From NCBI GenBank assembly GCA_023229605.1, contig JALNYY010000029.1:8143-34289 (forward strand): a stretch of 26,147 nucleotides of DNA, given 5' to 3'. This stretch comes from Methylobacter sp. GTDB taxonomy: Bacteria > Pseudomonadota > Gammaproteobacteria > Methylococcales > Methylomonadaceae. Below, piece after piece: positions 1 through 7,636 of the stretch (the stretch's first letter is position 1; every line of letters starts with the position of its first letter). Under the pieces are notes generated by a model. That model was not told the origin of the DNA and did no database searches. It saw nothing but the letters and a program-made list of their open reading frames with translations. The position numbers and the translations under genes were made by a program.

Positions 1-1801
1 GCCCGTATTGGGTAGACAGATACCCCGGATGATGATCGACCGCGATAAGCTCGGGCTTGAAGCCGTAAAGATTCTTGTACAGATCGATAGCGTTGCGGTA
101 ATCGCGCTGCACCGCCGCGTTTTCCAGATCGCCGATATGCTGGGAAACGACAGCCTGGCCGTTTTTCAGCAAACAGAAACTGTTCTTGAGCTCCGCGCCC
201 ATCGCCAGGATGTGACCGGCCTGCTCGAAACCGGGCGGCAATATCAGCGCTTCCGGGCTGTAACCGCGCGACCGGCGCAGCAAGCGCATTTGACCGTCCA
301 TTAACCGCGTCACCGAATCGTCCAGCCGGTTGACGATGTCCCGGTCATGCAGCAGCAGATAATCGGCAATACCTCTAAGCTTTTCCCGCGCCTCGTCGTT
401 GCCCGTGCATTGCGGCTCGTCGCTGATATTGCCGGAAGTCAGTACAATCGGCGCGTCCAAATCCTCTAATAACAGCGTGTGCAGAGGCGTGTAGGGCAGC
501 ATGAAGCCCAGTACGTGCGCTCCTTCTCCCTCAGGGACAAATCCGCCGGGAGCGGATTTGCACTTGCCCGCAGGGTGGCGGACAGGATAGTCCGACATGA
601 CTAGGTTGGGATGAGGGGATGAAAATAAGCATTCTTCCTTATTTTGATTTCCCCTCGGCAACTGCTCCATGCGTTGCTCTACCTCCTGCATCCGTGCAGT
701 CGTCACCCAACCCTCTCCCTCTGGAGAGGGCTTTATATTGTTTGAGTCAGCGGTATTAAGCTTGTCGTAGTCCGGTGCGATGCCGGGCGCAAGCGTTTCG
801 CCATGCGCTGCCAGCAACACAATCGGAGCGGCCTTGTCGCTCAGGACGCGGGCCTCCTGCTCGTCCAATACGGCGTAACGGGTAATCATGTCCACATCTT
901 TAGCCATCAATGCGAACGGCTTGGCATAACGGCGCTTGCGTTCGCGCAGCCGGGCGACGGCGGCGGCATCCAGCGCATTGCAGGCCAGATGAAAGCCGCC
1001 CAGGCCTTTAATAGCGACGATGTAGCCTTGCCGGATCAGTTCGGCGGCGCAGCTGATCGAATCCTCGCTGTTTCCATTGGCTTTGGTGGATGCGCTCGCG
1101 CTTATCCACCCTACATCCGACGAAAAATCGTAGGGTGGATAAGCGTAGCGCATCCACCGAGTTTCATCAGTGTCGGCAAATTGTTCTATCTTCACCATCC
1201 TTGGAGCCGTATCTTCTGCATTCACACAGCCGTACTCCAGACTAACCGTGGGCCCGCAGTCCGGGCAGCAATTAGCCTGGGCGTGGAAGCGGCGGTCGGC
1301 GGGATCTTCGTATTCCTGCCGGCATTGCGGACACATCGCAAATTCCGCCATGCTGGTATGGCAGCGGTCGTAAGGCACGCGCCGGATGATCGACAGACGC
1401 GGCCCGCAGTGCGTGCAATTGGTGAACGGATAACGGTAGCGGCGGTTGCCGGGATCGGCGATTTCGGCAAGACAATCCGGGCAGGTGGCGGCATCGGCGG
1501 CGACAGGCGTCTCTACTCCATTTTGCCGACTGGCGACGATGCAAAACTCTTCGCTCTGCGGCAGTCCGTCTAAAGCTTGTATTTCCAGACTGTCGATCCG
1601 GGCCAGCGGCGGTTTGTGCAGCGGAATTTGCCGGATGAAAGCCTCAAGGTCTTCGTCGCGGCCATAGGCGTGAATCATCACGCCCAGCCCGTCGTTCCAG
1701 ACCTCGCCGGTCAGCCGGTGCTGCCGGGCAAGCCGCCAGACCGTCGGCCTGAAGCCGACGCCCTGCACAATACCGCGAACCCGAATCGCCCTGCCGGACA
1801 T
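1..1801 (-). CDS. hypF: HypF carbamoyltransferase, 3' end beyond window, with two in-frame repeat inserts
   Basis: HypF makes the thiocarbamate on HypE that becomes the CN ligands of the NiFe centre. I translated the minus strand from the ATG at 1801 and found 600 codons with no stop; the C-terminal part lies outside the window. Domains in order: acylphosphatase-like (VRGIVQGVGFRP, residues 8-19); two zinc fingers built from CxxC pairs (C107/C110, C129/C132, C157/C160, C179/C182); YrdC-like domain (from about 250, IVAIKGLGGFHL at 261-272, MLPYTPLH at 434-441, TSGNISDEP at 455-463); start of the Kae1-like domain (from about 530, VDHHPGYLST at 588-597). The ATG overlaps the hypE stop (TGATG). 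Oddities: about 28 residues at 214-240 and about 75-80 residues at 349-428 are extra relative to the family and are encoded by palindromic repeats, yet the frame stays open. Identity is secure; activity with these inserts is untested. Confidence 0.96.
   Translation of the reverse strand, partial: MSGRAIRVRGIVQGVGFRPTVWRLARQHRLTGEVWNDGLGVMIHAYGRDEDLEAFIRQIPLHKPPLARIDSLEIQALDGLPQSEEFCIVASRQNGVETPVAADAATCPDCLAEIADPGNRRYRYPFTNCTHCGPRLSIIRRVPYDRCHTSMAEFAMCPQCRQEYEDPADRRFHAQANCCPDCGPTVSLEYGCVNAEDTAPRMVKIEQFADTDETRWMRYAYPPYDFSSDVGWISASASTKANGNSEDSISCAAELIRQGYIVAIKGLGGFHLACNALDAAAVARLRERKRRYAKPFALMAKDVDMITRYAVLDEQEARVLSDKAAPIVLLAAHGETLAPGIAPDYDKLNTADSNNIKPSPEGEGWVTTARMQEVEQRMEQLPRGNQNKEECLFSSPHPNLVMSDYPVRHPAGKCKSAPGGFVPEGEGAHVLGFMLPYTPLHTLLLEDLDAPIVLTSGNISDEPQCTGNDEAREKLRGIADYLLLHDRDIVNRLDDSVTRLMDGQMRLLRRSRGYSPEALILPPGFEQAGHILAMGAELKNSFCLLKNGQAVVSQHIGDLENAAVQRDYRNAIDLYKNLYGFKPELIAVDHHPGYLSTQYG
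520..733. repeat. Composite hairpin repeat inserted in frame within hypF YrdC-like domain
   Basis: Several hairpins are packed together: CCCTCTCC/GGAGAGGG at 711-730; GGGGATGAAAATAAG (615-629) against its near-complement at 638-654; AAATCCG/CGGATTT arms at 539-559; and an inverted pair AGGTTGGGATGA (603-614) against TCACCCAACCCT (703-714). A CCCTCAGGGA-like sequence at 528-537 resembles the 711-730 hairpin, so the two ends look related. The segment encodes residues from about 356 to 428 of HypF, between IAPDYDKLN and HVLGFMLPYTPLH, where the family normally has only a few residues. Confidence 0.8.
1085..1158. repeat. 74-bp palindromic repeat inserted in frame in hypF
   Basis: The arms at 1085-1114 and 1130-1158 are almost perfectly inverted copies, differing by a two-base change and a one-base indel, around a short loop. 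The arm sequence (GGTGGATGCGCT...TATCCACCCTAC) matches the arms of the palindrome at 24558-24630. It encodes about 25 residues of HypF (215-239) lying between the last zinc-finger cysteine pair and the YrdC-like domain. Confidence 0.88.
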
Positions 1802-2844
1802 CAACAGATGCGCGGCAACTGTTCGCCGACCGGCCAATCGACGATGCGGCGGCCGCCGAAAGCCGTGGTCATCTGTACGAAACCGTGCTCGTCGGCAATC
1901 ACCTCGCCGATGATCGCGGCATCGCGACCCAACGGATGTTGCCGCATTACCGCCAGCAGGCGTTCGGCGGCAGCGGCATTGCAGATGCACACCAGTTTGC
2001 CTTCGTTGGCGACATACAGCGGGTCTAAACCCAGAATTTCACAAGCGGCTTTGACTTCGGATTTCATTGGAATCTGAGTCTCGTCGATGACCATGCCGAC
2101 GCCGGATTGCTGAGCCAGTTCGTTCAACGCAGTCGCCAAGCCGCCTCGAGTCGGGTCGCGCAAACAACGGATGTCGGCCGGTGCTGCGGCAACCATGTCG
2201 GCGACCAGCGAATTCAGCGCGGCGGAATCGGAAACAATCGTCGTGTCGAATTGCAGGTTTTCCCGCCCGGCCATGATCGCAACGCCGTGATCGCCGATCG
2301 AGCCGCTGACCAGAATCGCACAGCCCGGTTGCGCGCGGTCGCCGGAAATATTGACGCCTTCCGGCACGATGCCGACGCCGGTCGTGGTAATGAACACGCC
2401 GTCACCCTTGCCGCGCTCCACCACCTTGGTATCACCGGTGACGACAGGCGTACCGGCACGTTTGGCCGCCGCCGCCATACTGATGACGATTTTTTCCAGA
2501 TCGGCCAGCGGAAAGCCTTCTTCCAGAATGAAGCCCGCCGCTAAATAAAGCGGCTTTGCGCCGGACATAGCGACATCATTGACCGTGCCATGCACAGCCA
2601 GCGAACCGATGTCGCCGCCCGGAAAAAACAGCGGCGAAATGACGTGGCCGTCGGTGCTGATCACCAATCGTCCTGCGGGTACGGTGAACAGGGCTTGATC
2701 GTTATGTTGGCGCAGCATATCGTTGTCGAAATGCTTGATGAATAAATCGTCGATCAGCTGGGCCATCGCGCGGCCGCCGCCACCGTGGCTTAAGTCGACT
2801 TTGCCGGTTGCTGTATTTAATTTTGTTGTGTAAGGATTGGGCAT
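1801..2844 (-). CDS. hypE: HypE, carbamoyl dehydratase for NiFe cyanide ligands
   Basis: HypE accepts a carbamoyl group from HypF on its C-terminal cysteine, dehydrates it with ATP to a thiocyanate, and passes CN to iron on the HypC-HypD complex. The 347-residue protein carries the early glycine-rich LSHGGGGRAM segment, the PurM/AIR-synthase-like pattern GDTKVVERGKGDG, and ends in PRIC, so the catalytic cysteine is the last residue (C347). I chose the ATG at 2844 because it places the family N-terminus sensibly. A GTG at 2892 would add 16 residues. Neither start has a clear ribosome-binding site, so the start is less certain than the identity. Its stop overlaps the hypF start. It is separated from hypD by the accessory cassette, so it may depend on a promoter inside or beside that cassette. 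Confidence 0.95.
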   Translation of the reverse strand: MPNPYTTKLNTATGKVDLSHGGGGRAMAQLIDDLFIKHFDNDMLRQHNDQALFTVPAGRLVISTDGHVISPLFFPGGDIGSLAVHGTVNDVAMSGAKPLYLAAGFILEEGFPLADLEKIVISMAAAAKRAGTPVVTGDTKVVERGKGDGVFITTTGVGIVPEGVNISGDRAQPGCAILVSGSIGDHGVAIMAGRENLQFDTTIVSDSAALNSLVADMVAAAPADIRCLRDPTRGGLATALNELAQQSGVGMVIDETQIPMKSEVKAACEILGLDPLYVANEGKLVCICNAAAAERLLAVMRQHPLGRDAAIIGEVIADEHGFVQMTTAFGGRRIVDWPVGEQLPRIC

Positions 2845-2901
2845 AAGGATGATTTTGGGTAAGTATTCGGCGGATGCTGACTTTTGATACACGATGTTTT
2901 A

Positions 2902-3513
2902 CTACGTTTGCCAAGTTTCGAATACTTCAGTCAGATCAACAGCCAATTCGGGAAATAAATGCGGTGTGGCGATGTCATCATCCGTATACATGTGTTTAAG
3001 TTGGTAATGCCCGTTATCATCCAGGACAAATTGATGAATCGCTTGGTCATTGGGATAAACAATCCAGTATTCCTGCACTCCGCTTTCCCGATAGAGTTCA
3101 AATTTGATTTGCATCTCCCGCTTGGAGTTTCCCTTGGATAAAATCTCAATAATCCAGTCGGGCGCACCATTGCAGCCTTGTTCGTCCAACACTTCAGGGT
3201 TACAAATAACACTCAAATCAGGCTGGACAACGGTATGAATGTCTTGATTGGCTAGAATGGATTTTTTGCGGTCGTATAGGCGCACATCAAAGGGCGCGGC
3301 ATAAACGCGGCATTTTTTATGTTTAAAAAAGTTGTGCAGCAGTGTCGTTAAATTTGCAGAAATATCTTGATGCTTTACATTCGGCGCAGGCGACATCAGC
3401 ATGATTTTGCCTTTAATCAACTCAACGGCTTCATTTAATTGCCAGGTCAAGTAATCGGCATAACTGTAGGTTTGGTTTAAATCTAATTGCGATAACTGGG
3501 TAATTTTGGGCAT
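2902..3513 (-). CDS. Uma2 (DUF820) family putative endonuclease
   Basis: A 203-residue protein with the Uma2 pattern: YLTWQLNEAVELIKGKIMLMSPAPNVKHQDI near the N-terminus, then VQPDLSVI, then PDWIIEILSKGNSKREMQIKFELYRESGVQEYWIVYP. The D of QPDLSV, the E of IIEIL and the later K fit the PD-(D/E)XK nuclease-like core of this family. Uma2 proteins are numerous in cyanobacteria and scattered in other bacteria; many are linked to mobile elements and their targets are not known. I chose the ATG at 3513 (MPKITQ) because the upstream in-frame extension has no family features. It sits 57 bases before hypE in the same direction and breaks the hyp operon. A hairpin repeat lies just upstream (3570-3638). 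Confidence 0.85.
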   Translation of the reverse strand: MPKITQLSQLDLNQTYSYADYLTWQLNEAVELIKGKIMLMSPAPNVKHQDISANLTTLLHNFFKHKKCRVYAAPFDVRLYDRKKSILANQDIHTVVQPDLSVICNPEVLDEQGCNGAPDWIIEILSKGNSKREMQIKFELYRESGVQEYWIVYPNDQAIHQFVLDDNGHYQLKHMYTDDDIATPHLFPELAVDLTEVFETWQT

Positions 3514-3569
3514 TTTGTTTAATCCGGTTCTATTCAAAGCTGCCAACTTAAGGTGAGGCATAGTTTAAG

Positions 3570-3638
3570 GTTAAGTCGTTCGTGGTGAGCCCTTCGGTTA
3601 TGCTCAGGAGAGCCTTGTCGAACCATGAACGGCTTAAC
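3570..3638. repeat. Palindromic repeat, TTCGACAGG/CCTGTCGAA family
   Basis: Outer arms GTTAAGTCGTTC (3570-3581) and GAACGGCTTAAC (3627-3638) pair with one mismatch around a degenerate core containing CTTGTCGAACCATGAAC. Related copies are at 5709-5759, 6068-6130, 14046-14092, 14106-14168 and 20650-20696. Confidence 0.75.
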
Positions 3639-3727
3639 CGTCCCACTTCGACAATATTCTGTTACGGTCATTTTTAATTTGATAGCTTGTAGGGGGTTAA
3701 ACTCTATTCAATCAAGTCTGAATAAGT

Positions 3728-3977
3728 GTCGCTACCGCGACGGTTTTGTTTTAATCGGGTTCTCGCACCCGAGGGCGAGTTACTTTCTTTTGCTTCGCCA
3801 AAAGAAAGTAACCAAAGAAAAGGCGACCCGGTTGCCGCTTGCTTCCTGCGCTCCTCGCTTTCGACGGGGGTTGCCAGAAGGGCCATCCCTGGCCCTCTGG
3901 CAACGCGCTGCATCCATGCAGCGCCCCTACGGGCTATTCCCGCCGAAAGCTCCGGTGCTCGGCGCGGCAAACGGGAG
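3728..3977 (+). repeat. Long repeat copy A, left flank of accessory cassette
   Basis: About 250 bp beginning GTCGCTACCGCGACGG. By eye it is nearly identical to the reverse complement of 6269-6520, with scattered substitutions and small indels. It contains internal hairpins, notably the 14-bp arms GTTACTTTCTTTTG (3779-3792) and its complement (3799-3812), and GCGCTGCATCCATGCAGCGC at 3905-3924. No transposase is encoded. It may be a non-autonomous element. Confidence 0.88.
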
Positions 3978-4003
3978 GAAATCATCCCGAATTTTTAGGC
4001 TAA

Positions 4004-5509
4004 TCAGATAGGTCTGATTTTAAGTGTACCTTCTTCTTGGGCTTTACTTGTGTTAGCAAGCAACAGCTTGTCATCAATTATTGTTGGATTCCTATACTCA
4101 GGATGCTGTAGTAATGTCTTAAGCGACAATCTAAGATATTCAATAGCCACAGAATGAGCAGATGTTTTTTCTTCTTTAATTTTAATAACTCGTTTTTTGT
4201 CTAATTGTTTGCTCCCATGAACAATGGCAGAGCGGTAGCTGTAAATGCCTTTAATATCCTTGAATACTTGTTTCGGATCATTCTTAAATTCATCTGTTAA
4301 TTTGGATAACGCGGCAACTCTCATGGCTAATTTGTGAGTCATTTCTTGAGTTCCGCCATCGGAAAATAATGCCTCTAAAGCAATCGTTGCATCCAATACG
4401 GAATCTTCCTCTGTGTCACGAACCAAGCATGTATTTAGACGTTTGATGGCAATATCTATTGAGTTTTCTTTACATTCCATAAGTTTAATAAAAAGATCCT
4501 TTATTACTTCAATATCTGACACTGATATTTTCGGAACAGAATCTAAGTTCCAATAGTAATTTTCGAACCAGGTAGGGTAGGAGCGCACTGTTGCTCCTAT
4601 AAGATCAGGTAAATCTGCCTTAGAATGGAGATGCCCCCATTTAATTGGTGAAGACAGAAGTTGGGCATAACCTGTATTAACCCCTGTCGCTATTCGTAAT
4701 ACTCCAAAAAATTTTTCAATTAAATCTATTGGGTAAGCTGTTGGATTATATAGAATATCGAAACGAAGCAGGCTTTCTGCGTTTGGCACAGACCAATTTT
4801 TTAGAATTAACGCATGGGTTGCGGAAGATAGTACGCACTCATGTACGCTAATGTTGTATGACTTTATGTTATGACGCGAAAGATGAAGCTGATCTTCTAT
4901 TCTTACTATTTCTACACCATCGGTGATAGTAAATTTATCTAGCTCAAAGTCCAGGAATAAAATTGGAATGATTATGTCAATAGAGAGTTTTTTGTTGAAA
5001 ATAAAATTTATGATAGGCGCAATAGTTTCTGTTCCCTTAATTTCTTCATATAGAAAAGATTGGTATTTATGCACATACCTTTCTATAGCACCTTTTATTG
5101 GTGATTTAATAAAAAATTTGTGAATATCAGGAAAAAGATCATTTTCACGTGCATTCTCTTTCCATTCTTGAAGATAGAAGCGTTTAAGTAAATCTGGTCT
5201 TTCTTCTACAAAGGTAACAAGATTGTTAAAAGACGTAATATTGTCTTCAACAATCAGAGGTTCCGTCCCTCCTCGCGTTGTAAAGCAATCCGTGTACTGA
5301 ATTGGTCCTTGCGAATTTATAGAAAAATCTGGTAGCCCATTTTTCCTATAAGACAATTGTGGCCAATTGTAATAATGACCGATGTATTTTTTGGTCTCAA
5401 CTGCTTGACCAACATGTGTTAATCCTTCTTTCAATGCATCAAGAAGAAGGCTTCGGAATTCTTCTTTGAAATCAGAAATTAGTTCAAATAAACTGGATTT
5501 ATCTTTCAT
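4004..5509 (-). CDS. HEPN-domain protein, ApeA-like
   Basis: A 501-residue protein. The C-terminal part carries the HEPN signature Rx4H (YRSAIVHGSK, R426 and H431), preceded by a helical region with DATIALEALFSDGG and THKLAMRVAALS, which is the layout of the ApeA-like HEPN family. HEPN proteins are often RNases in anti-phage or toxin-antitoxin systems; that role here is inference. The N-terminal 350 residues are not recognised. The gene is clearly richer in A/T than its hydrogenase neighbours and lies between two inverted 250-bp repeats, both signs of transfer. No clear Shine-Dalgarno sequence precedes the ATG at 5509. No obvious partner toxin or antitoxin adjoins it; the nearest gene upstream is the GIY-YIG gene, 161 bases away. 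Confidence 0.75.
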   Translation of the reverse strand: MKDKSSLFELISDFKEEFRSLLLDALKEGLTHVGQAVETKKYIGHYYNWPQLSYRKNGLPDFSINSQGPIQYTDCFTTRGGTEPLIVEDNITSFNNLVTFVEERPDLLKRFYLQEWKENARENDLFPDIHKFFIKSPIKGAIERYVHKYQSFLYEEIKGTETIAPIINFIFNKKLSIDIIIPILFLDFELDKFTITDGVEIVRIEDQLHLSRHNIKSYNISVHECVLSSATHALILKNWSVPNAESLLRFDILYNPTAYPIDLIEKFFGVLRIATGVNTGYAQLLSSPIKWGHLHSKADLPDLIGATVRSYPTWFENYYWNLDSVPKISVSDIEVIKDLFIKLMECKENSIDIAIKRLNTCLVRDTEEDSVLDATIALEALFSDGGTQEMTHKLAMRVAALSKLTDEFKNDPKQVFKDIKGIYSYRSAIVHGSKQLDKKRVIKIKEEKTSAHSVAIEYLRLSLKTLLQHPEYRNPTIIDDKLLLANTSKAQEEGTLKIRPI

Positions 5510-5670
5510 GGAGGATAGTTAAGAATATTATTTTTTTACGCAGTAAGACGCAATATGTATGCATCGCTATTGCACCGTACATTTGAAACCAAATTTATCT
5601 GTTTTTCCTTTTCTTCGATCATTTTTCTTCAGACCCTATGTGAAATAGAATAGGTATAAACCCAAACCCC

Positions 5671-6024
5671 TCAATCAGAGTCCCATCGACTTTGTTTGGG
5701 AGAACTTAAAAGTAAATCCGTTCGTCCTGAGCCTGTCGAAGGATGAGCGGATTTACTTTGGGCCAAGTGAGATACTTCTTCCCAATCGCCACGCATCATG
5801 GCGTCTTTCTTTTTGCGGCTCCAGCCCTTGATCTGCCTCTCAGCTGACAAGGCTTCTTCCCGAGTGGGGCAATCTTGCGACCAGACAAGCTTCAATGGAC
5901 GGCGCGTTACAGTATAACCCGCGCATTCTCCTGCCTGATGTTGGCCGATTCGCATTTCAAGGTTGTCGGTGTGTCCCGTGTAATAGCTGCCGTCGGCACA
6001 GCGAAGAATATAAACCCAAAACAT
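5671..6024 (-). CDS. GIY-YIG domain protein (UPF0213-like) with repeat-encoded tail
   Basis: A small single-domain nuclease-like protein of 117 residues. It starts MFWVYILRCADGSYYTGHT, with the paired Y-I-L and Y-Y-T motifs of GIY-YIG, followed by R25 in MRIGQHQAG and the E of EEALSAERQIKGWSRKKK. Such proteins resemble the UvrC N-terminal nuclease domain, and their cellular role is not settled. The usual domain ends near residue 90. The last ~25 residues (HPSTGSGRT and beyond) come from the palindromic repeat at 5709-5759, so the natural stop has probably been displaced by repeat insertion. It lies with the HEPN gene inside the inverted-repeat cassette. Confidence 0.88.
   Translation of the reverse strand: MFWVYILRCADGSYYTGHTDNLEMRIGQHQAGECAGYTVTRRPLKLVWSQDCPTREEALSAERQIKGWSRKKKDAMMRGDWEEVSHLAQSKSAHPSTGSGRTDLLLSSPKQSRWDSD
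5709..5759. repeat. Palindromic repeat forming the end of the GIY-YIG gene
   Basis: Arms AAAGTAAATCCG (5709-5720) and CGGATTTACTTT (5748-5759) are perfect complements around a CCTGAGCCTGTCGAAGG core. It is read in frame as part of the GIY-YIG protein. Confidence 0.9.
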
Positions 6025-6067
6025 TTTTTACCCTTTTTTGTGAACCCTAATCAAAACTTCCTGGGGA

Positions 6068-6130
6068 GCTTGCTATCTTTCTCCATTCATCCTTCGACAG
6101 GCTCAGGACGAACGGAGAAAGATAGCAAGC
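6068..6130. repeat. Palindromic repeat with 17-bp perfect outer arms
   Basis: GCTTGCTATCTTTCTCC (6068-6084) pairs perfectly with GGAGAAAGATAGCAAGC (6114-6130) around a core with CCTTCGACAGGCTCAGGACG. These arms are unrelated to those of the neighbouring copy at 5709-5759. Confidence 0.92.
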
Positions 6131-6268
6131 CTATAGCGTCGATTGAGTTTAGGACTACAGTGTGTCGATTAACCTCGGATTTCGCTATTCTTAATCCAGA
6201 CTATTTTCTGTTGCACATTCCATTTGAAATCAAATTTATCCAGTTCACCCGCAAATTTTGGTAGGGGA

Positions 6269-6520
6269 CTCCCGTATGCCGCGCCGAGCACCGGAGCTTT
6301 CGGCGGGATTAGCCCGTTAGGGGCGCTGCATGGATGCAGCGCGTTGCCGGAGGGCCAGGGATGGCCCTTCTGGCAACCCCCGTCGAAAGTGAGGAGCGCA
6401 GGATCAAAGCGGCAACCGGGTCGCCTTTTCTTTGGTTACTTTCTTTTGGCGAAGCAAAAGAAAGTGACTCGCCCTCGGGTGCGAGAAACCCGATTAAAAC
6501 AAACCCGTCGCGGCAGCGAC
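6269..6520 (-). repeat. Long repeat copy B, right flank of accessory cassette
   Basis: Inverted copy of 3728-3977, about 252 bp, sharing its internal hairpins. The two copies in opposite orientation bracket the HEPN and GIY-YIG genes, so recombination between them could invert the cassette. Confidence 0.88.
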
Positions 6521-6529
6521 TCAACACAA

Positions 6530-7636
6530 TCAACCACGCACCCGCCCATAAGACCAATACGCCGCACAAGCTCCCTCAGACGACACCATACACGAGCCCA
6601 TCGGATTTTCCGGCGTACAAACCGTACCCAACAACTTGCAATCCTGCGGCTTTTTCGCGCCCCGCAAAATGGCCGGGCATTCGCAGCCTTTAACATCGCT
6701 CGCCTGAATCGCAGGCATGTTAAAACGCTGCTCGGCATCGAAATCGGCATAACCGCTTTTCAGCTTCAACGCGCTGTCGGGAATTAACCCTAAGCCGCGC
6801 CATTCGAATTGCGCCCGCAACTCGAACACGTCCTGCACCAGCGCTTGCGCCTTCAGGTTGCCTTGCCGGGTGACGGCGCGGCTGTATTCGTTTTCGACCT
6901 CGTGACAGCCTTCGTTGAGTTGGCGAATCAGCATCAAGGCCGACTGCATCACGTCCAGCGGCTCGAAACCGGCGATGACTATCGGTTTGGCATAGCGTTC
7001 GGCAAATATTTCATAAGGCTGGCTGCCGATTACCGTACTGACGTGGGACGGTCCGAGAAAAGCATCGATTGCGACCGGTTGCGGCGCATCCAGTATCGCC
7101 TGCATCGCGGCTGGCGTCAGCACATGGTTGCAGAACACCGAAAAATTAGTCAGACTCTCGGCCTGCGCCTGCTTGATCGCGACGGCGGTCGGCGGCGTGG
7201 TGGTTTCAAAACCGATCGCGAAAAATACGACCTGTTTTTCGGGATTTTCCCTGGCGATTTTTAACGCGTCTTGCGTCGAATAAATCATCCGAATATCCGA
7301 GCCGCCTGCCTTGGCTTTCAGCAAACTGTTGCGGCCGGTGGCCGGAACCCGCATCAGGTCGGCATAGGTGCAGAGAATCACGTCCCGGCGTTCGGCCAGT
7401 TGTATCGCATTGTCGATGCGGCCGGTCGGCAATACGCAGACCGGGCAGCCGGGGCCGTGGATGAATTCGACATTGTCCGGCATCAGATCCTGAACGCCGT
7501 AGCGGAAAATGGCATGGGTATGGCCGCCGCAAAACTCCATCAGCCGGTAATGCCGGTCGGGATCGACGGTTTGCGCAATCGCTCTGGATAGCTGCTGGGC
7601 GAGGTCTTGCTGCCTGAATTCGCTGATGTATTTCAT
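6530..7636 (-). CDS. hypD: HypD, Fe(CN)2CO assembly scaffold
   Basis: HypD is an iron-sulfur protein that, with HypC, holds the iron while the CN and CO ligands are attached. The 368-residue length is normal. Conserved motifs are present: FCGGHTH (C36), GPGCPVCVLP (C64, C67), and the C-terminal cysteine set for the [4Fe-4S] cluster in GCECPAIL through GACAAYW (C318, C320, C333, C340, C349, C357). Its ATG overlaps the hypC stop (ATGA), so the two partners are translationally coupled. Its stop lies 9 bases from copy B of the 250-bp repeat, which separates it from hypE, normally the next gene. Confidence 0.97.
   Translation of the reverse strand: MKYISEFRQQDLAQQLSRAIAQTVDPDRHYRLMEFCGGHTHAIFRYGVQDLMPDNVEFIHGPGCPVCVLPTGRIDNAIQLAERRDVILCTYADLMRVPATGRNSLLKAKAGGSDIRMIYSTQDALKIARENPEKQVVFFAIGFETTTPPTAVAIKQAQAESLTNFSVFCNHVLTPAAMQAILDAPQPVAIDAFLGPSHVSTVIGSQPYEIFAERYAKPIVIAGFEPLDVMQSALMLIRQLNEGCHEVENEYSRAVTRQGNLKAQALVQDVFELRAQFEWRGLGLIPDSALKLKSGYADFDAEQRFNMPAIQASDVKGCECPAILRGAKKPQDCKLLGTVCTPENPMGSCMVSSEGACAAYWSYGRVRG

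Larger units (their letters stand above)
3514..4003. other. Gene-free gap made largely of repeats
   Basis: The stretch between the Uma2 and HEPN genes holds a TTCGACAGG-type palindrome (3570-3638) and copy A of the 250-bp repeat (3728-3977). Short open frames here are repeat translations. I see no convincing gene. Confidence 0.7.
6025..6529. other. Gene-free gap between hypD and GIY-YIG gene, mostly repeats
   Basis: It contains the palindrome 6068-6130, about 130 bases without recognisable content, and copy B of the 250-bp repeat (6269-6520), which ends only 9 bases from the hypD stop codon. No supportable gene. Confidence 0.7.

Noticed and set aside
803..1573. 256-residue plus-strand open frame
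   Set aside because: It lies opposite hypF, whose minus-strand translation shows all expected motifs; the plus frame has no family features.
1..1801. hypF as a repeat-disrupted pseudogene
   Set aside because: All 600 codons translate without a stop or frameshift and the motifs on both sides of each insert are in the same frame.
2845..2892. Longer HypE start at GTG 2892
   Set aside because: The extra 16 residues are outside the family and no ribosome-binding site precedes the GTG.
3726..3998. Open frames in the 250-bp repeat (also 6309-6569)
   Set aside because: They are translations of a hairpin-rich repeat present in two inverted copies, with no start context or recognisable domain.
3570..6130. 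CRISPR array from repeated TTCGACAGG units
   Set aside because: Copies are irregularly spaced, dispersed through the window and palindromic with variable arms; there are no spacers or cas genes.
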